DNA from: Paenibacillus sp. BJ-4
Lineage (GTDB): Bacteria > Bacillota > Bacilli > Paenibacillales > Paenibacillaceae
Length of the DNA: 64,000 nt
NCBI RefSeq assembly: GCF_020404765.1
Contig: NZ_JAIVEM010000091.1
Coordinates: 636-64,635, forward strand
Reading direction: 5' to 3'
Of the stretch, positions 27,251 to 36,122 are shown in pieces. The notes under the pieces were generated by a model. That model was not told where the DNA came from. It saw only the letters and a program-made list of their open reading frames with translations, and did not search any database. The position numbers were made by a program, and so were the translations under genes. Numbering within the stretch: position 1 is the first letter of the stretch; the number at the start of each line of letters is the position of its first letter.

Positions 27251-29107
27251 CTAAGGGGTGGCGGTGACACTGCTTTGATACGACAGCAGTTGGCTGAACG
27301 CCCCCCGCTCCTCTTGTTCCAGCTGCCGATAGTTCCCTTGCTGTATGATCTCGCCTTGCTCCAGTACGACAATTTGATCCGCATGACGAATCGTTGACAG
27401 GCGGTGAGCGATGACGATCAGCGTCATTTGACCTTTCATCCGCTCCAGCGCCGCCTGAATTGCGGCTTCATGCTCACCATCAAGCGCACTTGTAGCTTCA
27501 TCCAATATGAGTACCGGAGGATGATGCAACACAGCCCGTGCTAATACCAATCGCTGACGTTCCCCTCCAGACAGACGAATCCCGCGATCCCCAATGACAG
27601 TGTCCAGCCCTTGGGGCAGTCTGGCAACAAAACTGTCTGCGGCAGCAAAATGCAGCGCCTCCCATAGCTGCTTCTCGCTCGCCTCCTTATCCGCCAGCTT
27701 CAGATTTTCACGAACGGTGGCATGAAACAGAAAAGGGTCCTGTGATACGTATCCAAAAGATTGCCGCCATTGTGGTAGGAGTTCGTCATCCAAAACACGT
27801 CCATCTATTTTAATCTCCCCTTGGGTTGGACGCAGAAAACCCATCAGCACATCGACCAGCGTACTCTTGCCTGCTCCCGATTTTCCCACAATGGCTGTCA
27901 TCCCTTGGGCAGGTATGAACAGATTAATTTGGCGCAGTGCAGGCTCTGCTGTACCATCATAGCGAAAATCCAGACCATTGCATTCAATCCCGCTACGCAG
28001 GAACAAGGGGGGACGTGCAGATGTAGATACATAAAGTCCCGATGCAGCGGATGGAACGCGGGCCGCAGAGGATGTAATTGCAAGCAACGACGGATCTGAG
28101 AAAGCTTCGCATTCCTGCTGGACTTTGCTCACACTTTCAAAAGCAGAGATCATGGACATGATATATTCCAAACTCGCTTGAATAAGAGCAAACCTCGGCC
28201 ATAAGCGGGAAAATATGAGGATCAACACGATTAGCTTTTCAGGTGAGACATGCAGCCATTGCAGGGACGCGAATATAAGGCAAACGACAAATACAGCTGC
28301 CGCTGTGCGATGCAAAAACTGCGTGGTGGCATTTTGCCGGACAAATTGGGTCGAATTATCTTCCATACGACGCGTCAGGGAGCGAAACCAATCTATATTG
28401 GCAGCCTCCAGCAAATTGCTTTTAATATCCTTCATTCCATTCATATGATCGGTGATGCCGGCAAAATAAATCTGTGAAAGCTCAGTGGTACGGTCACCTA
28501 GCTGCTTAGCATTTCGGATGGAGCGGCGGAACACGACAAACAGCCCCAAGCCACTCAGGAATACCAATCCGGTTAAGGAAGGGGACAGCCAAAAAGCCAG
28601 TGCAATCTGGATCAGCGTAAACATGACGGCTGTGGTGAGTTGAAGAAGCAAATTGGTTCCCTGACTGACACGAGCCAGTTCGGTCGTCATCACATGGCTG
28701 AAATCAGATTTACGCTGGCGCAAATAAAAAGTCCACTGCGCCTTCATAAAGGAGGTATACACGTCTATTCGAAGCGAACGCATAAAACGCTGTTGAATCT
28801 GTGAGTTCAGAATAGATTGGTAACGCTGAAGCAAAGCCTGCCCGGTAAGCAGCACCACAAAAAGCAGCAGCATCCCCGGCAATAGCCAGTTTTTAGGAAT
28901 ATATGGCAAGAAATGATCCAATCCACCGGACAGAAACGGTAGCCCTGAATGATCGGCAAATACGCCGATAGCCGCCAGCATAGGCACAAGCATATAAATG
29001 CCAAAGCCCTCCAGCAGACTGATGATCATCATACATCCGATATTGAGCAATAACGCACCGCCGTTCACGGTGTACAGCTTGGTTATATACAATCGCAGGT
29101 GAACCAT
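27251..29107 (-). CDS. lasso peptide ABC exporter/immunity protein (D protein)
   Basis: A 618-residue half-transporter: six membrane segments (~1-330), then an ATPase with VGKSGAGKSTLV (Walker A), the signature RLSGGERQRLVLARA, and ILDEATSALDGE (Walker B). It is the last gene of the lasso operon, 20 bases after the nucleotidyltransferase. By analogy with McjD-type exporters it pumps the mature lasso peptide out and protects the producer. There is no N-terminal C39 peptidase domain, as expected when B2 cleaves the leader. Start ATG at 29107 behind AAGGAG. It converges on ku with only 45 bases and no clear terminator between. Confidence 0.9.
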   Translation of the reverse strand: MVHLRLYITKLYTVNGGALLLNIGCMMIISLLEGFGIYMLVPMLAAIGVFADHSGLPFLSGGLDHFLPYIPKNWLLPGMLLLFVVLLTGQALLQRYQSILNSQIQQRFMRSLRIDVYTSFMKAQWTFYLRQRKSDFSHVMTTELARVSQGTNLLLQLTTAVMFTLIQIALAFWLSPSLTGLVFLSGLGLFVVFRRSIRNAKQLGDRTTELSQIYFAGITDHMNGMKDIKSNLLEAANIDWFRSLTRRMEDNSTQFVRQNATTQFLHRTAAAVFVVCLIFASLQWLHVSPEKLIVLILIFSRLWPRFALIQASLEYIMSMISAFESVSKVQQECEAFSDPSLLAITSSAARVPSAASGLYVSTSARPPLFLRSGIECNGLDFRYDGTAEPALRQINLFIPAQGMTAIVGKSGAGKSTLVDVLMGFLRPTQGEIKIDGRVLDDELLPQWRQSFGYVSQDPFLFHATVRENLKLADKEASEKQLWEALHFAAADSFVARLPQGLDTVIGDRGIRLSGGERQRLVLARAVLHHPPVLILDEATSALDGEHEAAIQAALERMKGQMTLIVIAHRLSTIRHADQIVVLEQGEIIQQGNYRQLEQEERGAFSQLLSYQSSVTATP

Positions 29108-29127
29108 AACGCACACTCCTTATCGGG

Positions 29128-30654
29128 TCAGTGCTTTGAAAATCGCCGTTTCAGCCATAGAAATGGACGTAAAGGGATGTACAAAAAATGCAGCTTGCGA
29201 GGCAGCGGCAACATAACCGGATCACCCGTAGAAGGAAACAAGCGGCTGATCAGATAAAGCAATCTGTGTCTTGGCTCCTTTAAGGAAAGCAAGTAAGCTC
29301 GGCTAATGGACTGAGAGCTGACCGCTGTAGCTGTAGCTTCAGCAACGCCAGAGCTGGAGGCGATTGTAGTAGCCCCCATGGATCCGGTGAGACTGCTCAC
29401 AGCAGTGTTCACCGTGTTACCTGTCACGTTGCTGGCATCTTTTTCGATGCTAGTAGCGTGACATACGGCGTGCAGGGTGGCTTCACCAGAAGCACCGCCA
29501 GCTACTGCAGCGCCGACTGAGGCAAGGCCACCCGTAGGGGTGTCCTCCATCGGCTGCGTCAAAGCTATGCTGTGCAACAGCTCTGACGCAGCCGTTCCGT
29601 TCGTATCCGGCCCGCTGGCAACCGGGTACGGTGCGGGTACGCTGGCCTGCATGAAGGCCAGCGCGCTTAGCGCGAGCCTATGCGCCTGCCGGGTCGCCGA
29701 TATCGGACGCATCGGCTCCGGTATTGGCGTACCCAGCAGCGCAGCGGCGAGCGTCCAAGCCTGCCCGCCCGCAGGCAGCCCCCCATAGCGGCGCAGCAAC
29801 AGCAGCAGCGCCTCCCAATCGACAGCACGTACTGCAAGCCTGTCGATGTCGATTAGCCAGCGCAGCCTGAACCAGCCGTGACGGGCCCCATGGGCGCTCA
29901 AGTACATGAACTGATCCTCACAGCCGAGTGTGTACGTACTGGTTGCCATCGCCGTCATGTTGTCAGCGGATGTCGACTGTACCCTCCGACTCGCACCTGC
30001 AGGTTCACTGAATTGTCGGCGGTTCCACAATTCATCAAATGAGGGTTCCCCGCTCGCATCCGGGTGAAGACGCCAATGCAGCTCCACCTCCACTCGCTTT
30101 TGCAAATGCAGGAAGGATGTATGATGATCCTTCCACTTCCAGCTGCCAAGGACACGCGCCTCACCGCTTTTGGACTCATAGCCGGCTTCCCGTATCCAAT
30201 GCTCGGCTTCATCCATATCATTCGGCGCAATGAGCAAATCTACGTCCTTGGAGGTACGCAGGGAAACATCCCCGTACAATTGCTGCGCCAGTGCAGGCCC
30301 CTTGAGTATAAGTACACGGATGCCATGGGCCATAAGTAGCTTGGTCAGACGCACAGCCTCTGCTTGGAGATGGAGCATACGCAGCGTATTTCGATGATAT
30401 TGCGCCTGAAGACTCCCCAGCAATTGTGAGGGAATGACCGGATGATTCAATTTTTTCAGTTCGAGATATATGAGCGGCACTACCCGATGATGATCTGCCA
30501 GACGCAACAGGCGAGCCCAATCCAGCTCATAAATATGGGCAGCAATGAACGTCTGCTGCCATGGAGCAGCGTCTTTTTGCAATAAAGAGAGTAACAGCGT
30601 TAATTCCTGATCCTCTTTCCAATGGGCAAGTTCCAGAAGAGACTTGGTGGGCAT
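29128..30654 (-). CDS. lasso cluster nucleotidyltransferase-family protein
   Basis: A 508-residue member of the uncharacterised nucleotidyltransferase family (NTP_transf_5 type). LKGPALAQQLYGDVSLRTSKDVDLLI at about 118-143 has the G-x-LYG...R-x-x-D-D/VDLL catalytic pattern. Such genes accompany Bacillales lasso clusters with HPr-kinase-like genes; their chemistry is not settled in my knowledge. Residues ~380-465 form an Ala/Ser/Thr/Gly-rich low-complexity insertion (for example SVGAAVAGGASGEA, ATTIASSSGVAEATATAV) unlike the rest. Start ATG at 30654 behind GGAG. It lies 46 bases after B2 and 20 bases before the exporter gene. Confidence 0.85.
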   Translation of the reverse strand: MPTKSLLELAHWKEDQELTLLLSLLQKDAAPWQQTFIAAHIYELDWARLLRLADHHRVVPLIYLELKKLNHPVIPSQLLGSLQAQYHRNTLRMLHLQAEAVRLTKLLMAHGIRVLILKGPALAQQLYGDVSLRTSKDVDLLIAPNDMDEAEHWIREAGYESKSGEARVLGSWKWKDHHTSFLHLQKRVEVELHWRLHPDASGEPSFDELWNRRQFSEPAGASRRVQSTSADNMTAMATSTYTLGCEDQFMYLSAHGARHGWFRLRWLIDIDRLAVRAVDWEALLLLLRRYGGLPAGGQAWTLAAALLGTPIPEPMRPISATRQAHRLALSALAFMQASVPAPYPVASGPDTNGTAASELLHSIALTQPMEDTPTGGLASVGAAVAGGASGEATLHAVCHATSIEKDASNVTGNTVNTAVSSLTGSMGATTIASSSGVAEATATAVSSQSISRAYLLSLKEPRHRLLYLISRLFPSTGDPVMLPLPRKLHFLYIPLRPFLWLKRRFSKH

Positions 30655-30700
30655 ACTTTCTTCTCCTTCGATTCTTTAAACATCCTTTTGTCTCATCGCA

Positions 30701-31186
30701 TTAAAACAAAGAACGGCGTTTATTCGCCATTTTTGTATTCGTAGCCGCCACAGCTCGTCTCCCGAATAGACCCACCACAGTAAACGCCTCCATCTCCCGT
30801 TCACCTGTAACATATATCGGTCCGCTTCGTACCCAAGCATGGGCCGCTAACCGTCCCGCAGCATTTTTGGCTGTACCCAGATACAGCGTGCAGTCCAGTT
30901 TTCTACGCCCCAGCAACGTCATTGCGGCGGAGGCCTGTACAAGACAGCTACTGCGCCATGGGGTGTAACGGCTTGCCAGCTCCACAGCGTGTGAAATATG
31001 CCGAATGGACTTTTCCTGCTGCGTGTCACATTGCCAAGAGGTTTCTTCCATACGTGTCCCCCATTGGCCTGAGTAATCCTCAAAAGAACGAAGCTGGCGA
31101 AGCCTCGCCCAGCCCAGCGCCAGCCAGGCCTCTGGCAATAATCTCCTGACTTCTGGAGCCAGGAGAAGAAGCCGTTGTATCCGCAT
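30701..31186 (-). CDS. lasso leader peptidase B2 (transglutaminase-like)
   Basis: A 161-residue protein with the B2 catalytic pattern: Cys81 in TPWRSSCLVQASAAM and His116 in AAHAWVRSG, with LDCTLYLGT between. It is the cysteine protease that removes the leader once B1 has delivered the precursor. It begins 1 base after the B1 stop, the split B1/B2 arrangement typical of Firmicutes and Actinobacteria rather than the fused B of Proteobacteria. Confidence 0.92.
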   Translation of the reverse strand: MRIQRLLLLAPEVRRLLPEAWLALGWARLRQLRSFEDYSGQWGTRMEETSWQCDTQQEKSIRHISHAVELASRYTPWRSSCLVQASAAMTLLGRRKLDCTLYLGTAKNAAGRLAAHAWVRSGPIYVTGEREMEAFTVVGLFGRRAVAATNTKMANKRRSLF

Positions 31187-31187
31187 A

Positions 31188-31490
31188 TTAGAACATCTCC
31201 CGCTGGAGTTTTAGCAGTCCTTCCCGTTCCAGCTCAGCCACAAAGGCATGTACCTGCTGTCTGCACTGTTCCTCGTCCACCTCATACTCATCTGTCAGGA
31301 TAGCTACGATCTCTCCGAGTGAAGGACTGGACTCCGCCAATTCCCAGATACGTCCTCCCGTAAAGCCCAGGTTATAATATTTTCCAGTGTTGATGCTCAT
31401 CATGACCTTTTCCCCGTCCATGTCACTGACATAGACCTCTTCACTGTACATGACGCGGTGATGGTCCTTGGCTGGATCAGTGGCTGCCAT
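31188..31490 (-). CDS. lasso precursor recognition element B1 (PqqD-like)
   Basis: A 100-residue PqqD/RRE-fold protein: VYVSDMDGEKVMMSINTGKYYNLGFTGGRIWELAE then SLGEIVAILTDEYEVDEEQC, closely the B1 pattern. It binds the leader and guides the precursor to B2 and C. The ATG at 31490 lies inside the 3' end of the kinase gene (14-base overlap), behind GGAGG with 9-base spacing. The longer frame back to 31628 is the overlap with the kinase gene, not coding for B1. Confidence 0.93.
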   Translation of the reverse strand: MAATDPAKDHHRVMYSEEVYVSDMDGEKVMMSINTGKYYNLGFTGGRIWELAESSPSLGEIVAILTDEYEVDEEQCRQQVHAFVAELEREGLLKLQREMF

Positions 31491-32532
31491 AGCTATCTTC
31501 CTCCTTATGAATGAGTTCAAGTACCCGTTGTACAATCTCGGACGCGGTAAAAGCGGAGCTATTCCGAAGCAGCCGCCAGCCCTCCACTTTCCGAGCCATC
31601 TGGGCCGACGTTCCAAAATACCATTCACCCAAACCCATTCGCGGAATAGTCACCCTACGATATGTATGCAGTAGTAATGTATGCAAGCACTCCAGTACGT
31701 TTAAGGACTGTTCCGTAACTGCGGGTATCTCGCCCTCGCACTGCAATTTACGGCTGTGAGCCTCTGCCACAAGCTCGAATACGCCCGCCAGAGGAAGCGG
31801 TTCGTTATAAAATTCGTCTACTATGGGAACGGCATATTTATTCAATTCACCTGTAAGCTTACGCAGATCCCCGTATTGTGGCATCGCAGGATTGCCGTCA
31901 GTTAGAACAAGCCTGTTCTTTGGGGAGCGTACATGCTTATTGCCCTGTAAAGTCTCCAGTTGAAGCAAGCTGTCCAGCCCCAACTTTTGCTGCGGATAAG
32001 CCGGATAAACAATAGGCGCAGATGCCGTAGTTTTCACAGCAATAACGTCATCGCTAACCATCTGATAGCCTGCCTGTCTAAAAGCAGCCGCCAGCGTCGA
32101 TTTTCCCGTACCGGATTCGCCTACAAAAGCATAGGCCTTGCCCCCGATGACTATCGCGCTCCCGTGAATAGGCAATATCCGTCTTTGCATCAGAAGAACA
32201 CCCATGCATGTACCTAGCACAAACAACCGCACAGTTTCCATATCGGCCCCGGAGTGAATGCATACCTCGATCTCTTTGCCTTCCCTGACGGCATATATGG
32301 CCGTGCCGGGTATTTGAAACATAAAGCGTTCGCCCTGCATCACAAAATTGGTCTGCTCAAGCCGATCACTCCATGCTGTCAAATCTGCCTGACGAATGAC
32401 CACATCCTCTACCATCCCGGAAGATGATCGTATCAGCTCAGGAAGCTTCAATTCACTCGCAATCCTAAGTCCAAAGGCTGTATATTGGGCCCAACCGACA
32501 CTTGCACTCCTGTCATGCACGATAGGACTCAC
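31477..32532 (-). CDS. lasso peptide kinase (HPr kinase-like, paeninodin K type)
   Basis: A 351-residue protein with a C-terminal HPr-kinase fold. PIHGSAIVIGGKAYAFVGES leads into GTGKSTLA (P-loop ~138-145), then QMVSDDVIAVK with the acidic pair. In the paeninodin system the homologous kinase phosphorylates the C-terminal Ser of the lasso precursor. The precursor here also ends in Ser, which fits. The start is uncertain: GTG at 32532 or GTG at 32520, both near an AGAGGGAG tract. It is the first gene after the terminator-like hairpin behind the precursor gene and overlaps B1 by 14 bases. Confidence 0.9.
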   Translation of the reverse strand: MSPIVHDRSASVGWAQYTAFGLRIASELKLPELIRSSSGMVEDVVIRQADLTAWSDRLEQTNFVMQGERFMFQIPGTAIYAVREGKEIEVCIHSGADMETVRLFVLGTCMGVLLMQRRILPIHGSAIVIGGKAYAFVGESGTGKSTLAAAFRQAGYQMVSDDVIAVKTTASAPIVYPAYPQQKLGLDSLLQLETLQGNKHVRSPKNRLVLTDGNPAMPQYGDLRKLTGELNKYAVPIVDEFYNEPLPLAGVFELVAEAHSRKLQCEGEIPAVTEQSLNVLECLHTLLLHTYRRVTIPRMGLGEWYFGTSAQMARKVEGWRLLRNSSAFTASEIVQRVLELIHKEEDSYGSH

Positions 32533-32546
32533 TCCCTCTGCCCTTT

Positions 32547-32611
32547 AAAAAATCCCGTCTTTATTTCCTTGAGTAGCATCTCTACCTCTACCCCAAGAGA
32601 AATAAAGACGG
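32547..32611 (-). terminator. terminator/attenuator directly after the lasso precursor gene
   Basis: Minus strand: CCGTCTTTATTTCTCTTG (32594-32611) pairs with CAAGGAAATAAAGACGG (32555-32571) across a 22-base loop with one bulge, followed by GATTTTTT. It lies between precursor A and the kinase. Partial read-through would make far more precursor mRNA than processing-enzyme mRNA. Confidence 0.85.
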
Positions 32612-32668
32612 TTAGCAATGTCTATCTTATGACTCCCAGCCCACATAGGCTGTAATGTATGATTTCTG

Positions 32669-32797
32669 TTAGCTTGGATTATAAAGATCGGCATCGTGAT
32701 CGGACACCCAATCAATCTGTTTCCAACCTTTACCAGCCATCGTCTGGTTAATATCCAGCACCTCTATCGTCGGTTCCTGCCATTCTTTTTTACTCAT
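32669..32797 (-). CDS. lasso peptide precursor (A), paeninodin-like
   Basis: A 42-codon gene with an excellent ribosome binding site (GGGAGGTGATGAG before ATG). The leader is MSKKEWQEPTIEVLDINQTM (20 residues) with the WxxPxI version of the YxxP leader motif recognised by B1 and Thr at position -2. The predicted core is AGKGWKQID + WVSDHDADLYNPS (22 residues). Ala1 and Asp9 would close a nine-residue macrolactam; the 13-residue tail threads the ring. The core ends in Ser22, the residue type phosphorylated in paeninodin, and has Tyr19 after D13, D15 and D17. It lies 54 bases downstream of the cyclase gene, and a terminator follows. The leader resembles that of paeninodin (...EVLDVxQTM) as I remember it; the ring and tail sequences differ. 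Confidence 0.92.
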   Translation of the reverse strand: MSKKEWQEPTIEVLDINQTMAGKGWKQIDWVSDHDADLYNPS

Positions 32798-32851
32798 CTC
32801 ATCACCTCCCTTCCAACGGATGACCAACGCTCCGACGGGATCAAATCGAAA

Positions 32852-34777
32852 TCAATTCAATCCACAAAGAAAACGGTACACGATCAGACTGTGCATAAGC
32901 AGTCGTATATGGGGATCGGATGCCTGTTCAGGACGGGGATCGCGGAGTTTCGACATGGCCGTCTTTATAAATTCTATATTGAGATATTCGGCGGCTCGTA
33001 AATCATGACACATCAATTGAAGCTCCCCCATAAAGGTATCCCAGCAAGGGATCATACGGTGTAACCAATCTGCAGGCTGCACGCCGCGCACACGCTGATT
33101 CAACCGAACATCATCAGGCAGATGATCCTGCATAGCTTTACGAATGAGCGCCCGGTCTCGACCGTTTTGCACATATTGCTCAAAAGGTACGGATAAGCAA
33201 AAGCGAATCACTCGGCTGTCTCCGGTCGGATCACGTTCCCACAGGCCATAACGCAAAGAAAGTTTGGTCGCAACTACACCATTTTTGTTGGCAATCGCCA
33301 GGTTCGAAAATTTCTCTCTTCTCGTCTGATCGGCATTCTTCATCCAGCCTGTTCCGCTTAATACAGGAACATTTTCTACATGCATCCGTTTGGCAAACTC
33401 TGGGTGAATCAGCGAAGGAACCGGACTTCGTTGACCACGAAATAACGATGCACGGGAATCGAGCGAAGTCGCCTTTTTCAGCATCATGGGCAATAGACGA
33501 GACATACGTCTTCCAGTCAGCCTGCTGTAGTGCCACAAGCCCCGAAAGGATTGCAACCAGTGCAAACGGCGAAACTGACGGGCATAATAGTCCAGTGCAG
33601 GGCCCCATGAAACGGTAAAGTTGCCTCGTGCCCCGGTCAGCAGTACACCGACATTGTGTTCCTGTGCTTTTTCATAAAAACCTCTGATCCAGAAGGAATT
33701 TTCAAAATATTTGTAGGGAGCTTCCATGAGCTCCAGCCAAATATCAATTTCCGAAAACGGGCTTTTCCCCTCAAAATCCATATAATTTTCGTGAATGTTG
33801 CCTACATAGCGAGCCGTAGACTGAATATAGCTTCGCTCGTTCGCCAGCAATGCAGGCGATGTCCAATCCTTAAAATCCTGAACAGGTACATAGCTGTACG
33901 CATACAGCGGCTTTTGCTGCAATTGCAGCGATGGTGCGGCAAAGCTGGCAACCGCTCCAGAATCCAATCCCCCGCTCAAGGCAGCCCCTACGGCGCGATG
34001 CGTTCGTAATCGGGCAGTGACCGCCTGTGAGAATACCTCGCGGAATGCTTCTATGTACTCGCCTCCCGATTTGAGCCGCAGCGGCTCTACCTCATCCAGA
34101 CATGCATATTTATGGAGAGTTCGCTTTCCCTCCTCCATCGTGAACCAATGTGCAGGAGGAAGCTGGTTAATATGCTTGTAGACGGTCGTGCCGATATCGA
34201 CGGATTCCTGCATGGCGCGGATGGACAGAAATTCGGCCAACCACGGTTCATGCAGTTCTCTTCGCAGAGAGGATAAGGCCAAAAGCGGAGCTACAACTGT
34301 GCTGAATGCAAAGGCTCGGTCATGTTGATAGGTATACAGCGTACGGCTTCCCGTCATATCTCGTGCGCCGTATAAACGTTGTCGCTTGCCATCCCAAATG
34401 ACAAAGGCAAAATCACCGATCAAATATTGAGGCGTATTCACCTCCCATTTGTCATATGCCAGTAAAATCAGCTCGCTATCCGTGATTTCCTGCCGCCTTT
34501 CCTGTCTGACCCCCAGCCGTTCAAACAACTCGGAACGATTGTCCATAATCGCATCCGCGGTAATAGCCAGATCTCGCTGCTCATCATAAAAGGGAAGATG
34601 TTCATGGACAGATTCCGGGGTTACATGCTGGGCATGACATCCTAAAAAAATGGAGCCTTCATACCAGGCACATACACGGTCCGCGGGATATTTACGAAGA
34701 GCTTGCATCATTTTACCGCCTTCTTCGGTGCTTACGGACTCATGCCCAAAGCTGTAGATTCCGGCAATTGCACTCAC
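32852..34777 (-). CDS. lasso peptide cyclase C (asparagine synthetase-like)
   Basis: A 641-residue asparagine-synthetase-B homologue. The N-terminal glutaminase-like domain begins MSAIAGIYSF with Ser instead of the catalytic Cys2, so it cannot hydrolyse glutamine, as expected for lasso cyclases. The C-terminal domain has the pyrophosphate loop ALSGGLDSGAVASF (SGGLDS at 268-273). It would adenylate the Asp9 side chain and close the ring on the Ala1 amine. It starts at a GTG overlapping the sulfotransferase stop (GTGA), so the two are translationally coupled. Confidence 0.93.
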   Translation of the reverse strand: MSAIAGIYSFGHESVSTEEGGKMMQALRKYPADRVCAWYEGSIFLGCHAQHVTPESVHEHLPFYDEQRDLAITADAIMDNRSELFERLGVRQERRQEITDSELILLAYDKWEVNTPQYLIGDFAFVIWDGKRQRLYGARDMTGSRTLYTYQHDRAFAFSTVVAPLLALSSLRRELHEPWLAEFLSIRAMQESVDIGTTVYKHINQLPPAHWFTMEEGKRTLHKYACLDEVEPLRLKSGGEYIEAFREVFSQAVTARLRTHRAVGAALSGGLDSGAVASFAAPSLQLQQKPLYAYSYVPVQDFKDWTSPALLANERSYIQSTARYVGNIHENYMDFEGKSPFSEIDIWLELMEAPYKYFENSFWIRGFYEKAQEHNVGVLLTGARGNFTVSWGPALDYYARQFRRLHWLQSFRGLWHYSRLTGRRMSRLLPMMLKKATSLDSRASLFRGQRSPVPSLIHPEFAKRMHVENVPVLSGTGWMKNADQTRREKFSNLAIANKNGVVATKLSLRYGLWERDPTGDSRVIRFCLSVPFEQYVQNGRDRALIRKAMQDHLPDDVRLNQRVRGVQPADWLHRMIPCWDTFMGELQLMCHDLRAAEYLNIEFIKTAMSKLRDPRPEQASDPHIRLLMHSLIVYRFLCGLN

Positions 34778-36060
34778 GTTCTCCCCCCTTTATCTTTTCC
34801 TATACTTGATAACGCCATAGACGCCCAGCGGCCCAGCTTACGGGCAAACAGGCTACGAGATCGAGGACCTTGATTACTGCCTTGATAGATTTCGAGCTGA
34901 GCGATAAGCCGTTTACGTTCCTCATAACTATGGGCCAGCCTGTTTTCCAGTGATTGAATCCGTCGTTCATTCACGATCTGTACCATGTCCATCCTTGCAG
35001 GATCAAGAGGGGTAGCATGATGTCTTTCATTCATTGCTTTTATTTCGTTTTTCGTAAGTTCCCTGTTATCTGCACCTTGCTCATCCAGCATTCGATAAGC
35101 AGTCTTCCATTCAAAACCGCTCTGCTGGAGAAACTGGTGAGTACGTCGGCTAAGCAGCTCTACATCGGCCTCATCCTCAAAGCGTACTCCAGTAATCTGC
35201 TCGGCCTGCTCCAGCGCCTCCGCGTAGCCAAGCTGCCTAAATATTCGAGACCCGATGCTTCTGCAATACGACTCGATTTCCTTTTTACTCAACAGGTGTT
35301 GCCAGCTATGTACCGAATCCTGATGCGGCTGTACATGCTCACCAACGAACGGATCACCTGCTCCCATGCTATAAAACAAACCGGATTTGGGAGTATCTTC
35401 GAAATTCCCGTATTTTTCCATTCCCGGCTCATAATCGATTCCTAGAAAACCGCACAGCTTCTCGATCTCCAGCGCCGGATTGGTTACGAGCTGTTCATAC
35501 ACAAGCGGGTATGCAAGTGGATGAGGTGTGGAAAAATAATGGGCGTAACGGAGCAGACCAACGGTAATATCCGTCATTTTCATATTAAAATGGGGGCTCT
35601 CCAGCTCCTCAAGCAATCGAAAACGCCCACCTCGTAGCTGATTGACCTTTTTGAATGAAGCGGCAATAGCCAAGGGATTGCGAATAAGCCATACCCTGCG
35701 GGCTGCCGGAAACAAACGGTCTATAAATTCCAGCACCGCATAGTAACGAGGAGATTTATCAATAAGCATATCTGCCGTTGTGCCTTGAAGCAGACCATTA
35801 TAGATTTCATGCGCATATGAACGAGAGGCCTGCTCCAATACATGCGGAGGGACCATACCTTTAAAAAATTGCCGAAGAATTCCCGTTCCTCCATACGGTC
35901 GTGTATGGGACTGAGGAAGATCATGCAGACTGAGTAAAAACCACATTTCCTGCGTGGCAAACAGGCGTGAATGGTTTTGCAAAATGGTGGTAAGCAGTGA
36001 GCTTCCGCTCCGTGGGACACTCAGTAGGAATATCAGACCCCCACCTTGCTTTTCAATCAA
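34774..36060 (-). CDS. PAPS-dependent sulfotransferase-like protein at the head of the lasso operon
   Basis: A 428-residue protein with both cofactor motifs. The 5'-phosphosulfate loop is LLSVPRSGSSLLTTIL at about 13-27; the 3'-phosphate motif is RVWLIRNPLAIAASFKK. The C-terminal ~130 residues are charged, with a coiled-coil-like stretch (NERRIQSLENRLAHSYEE) not needed for catalysis. The start is the TTG at 36060, 6 bases after GGAGGA; the in-frame TTG at 36087 lies before it. It is the first gene of the operon, directly behind the regulated promoter, and overlaps the cyclase gene by 4 bases. Inference: it sulfates the lasso peptide, the acidic-flanked Tyr19 being the best candidate. It could instead act on another acceptor. 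Confidence 0.85.
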   Translation of the reverse strand: MIEKQGGGLIFLLSVPRSGSSLLTTILQNHSRLFATQEMWFLLSLHDLPQSHTRPYGGTGILRQFFKGMVPPHVLEQASRSYAHEIYNGLLQGTTADMLIDKSPRYYAVLEFIDRLFPAARRVWLIRNPLAIAASFKKVNQLRGGRFRLLEELESPHFNMKMTDITVGLLRYAHYFSTPHPLAYPLVYEQLVTNPALEIEKLCGFLGIDYEPGMEKYGNFEDTPKSGLFYSMGAGDPFVGEHVQPHQDSVHSWQHLLSKKEIESYCRSIGSRIFRQLGYAEALEQAEQITGVRFEDEADVELLSRRTHQFLQQSGFEWKTAYRMLDEQGADNRELTKNEIKAMNERHHATPLDPARMDMVQIVNERRIQSLENRLAHSYEERKRLIAQLEIYQGSNQGPRSRSLFARKLGRWASMALSSIGKDKGGRT

Positions 36061-36099
36061 GAATACTCCTCCTCTTGCTCTGCTCAAGACACTTTAATA

Positions 36100-36114
36100 G
36101 ATACATTTCGTATT
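36100..36114 (-). promoter_or_regulatory. second, imperfect operator-like site of the lasso promoter
   Basis: GATACAT-T-TCGTATT, an imperfect version of the palindrome at 36130-36144, lying at the expected transcription start. The segment ATTTCGTATT also occurs, inverted, at 58711-58720 near the EPS promoter. Confidence 0.5.
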
Positions 36115-36122
36115 TTATTATA

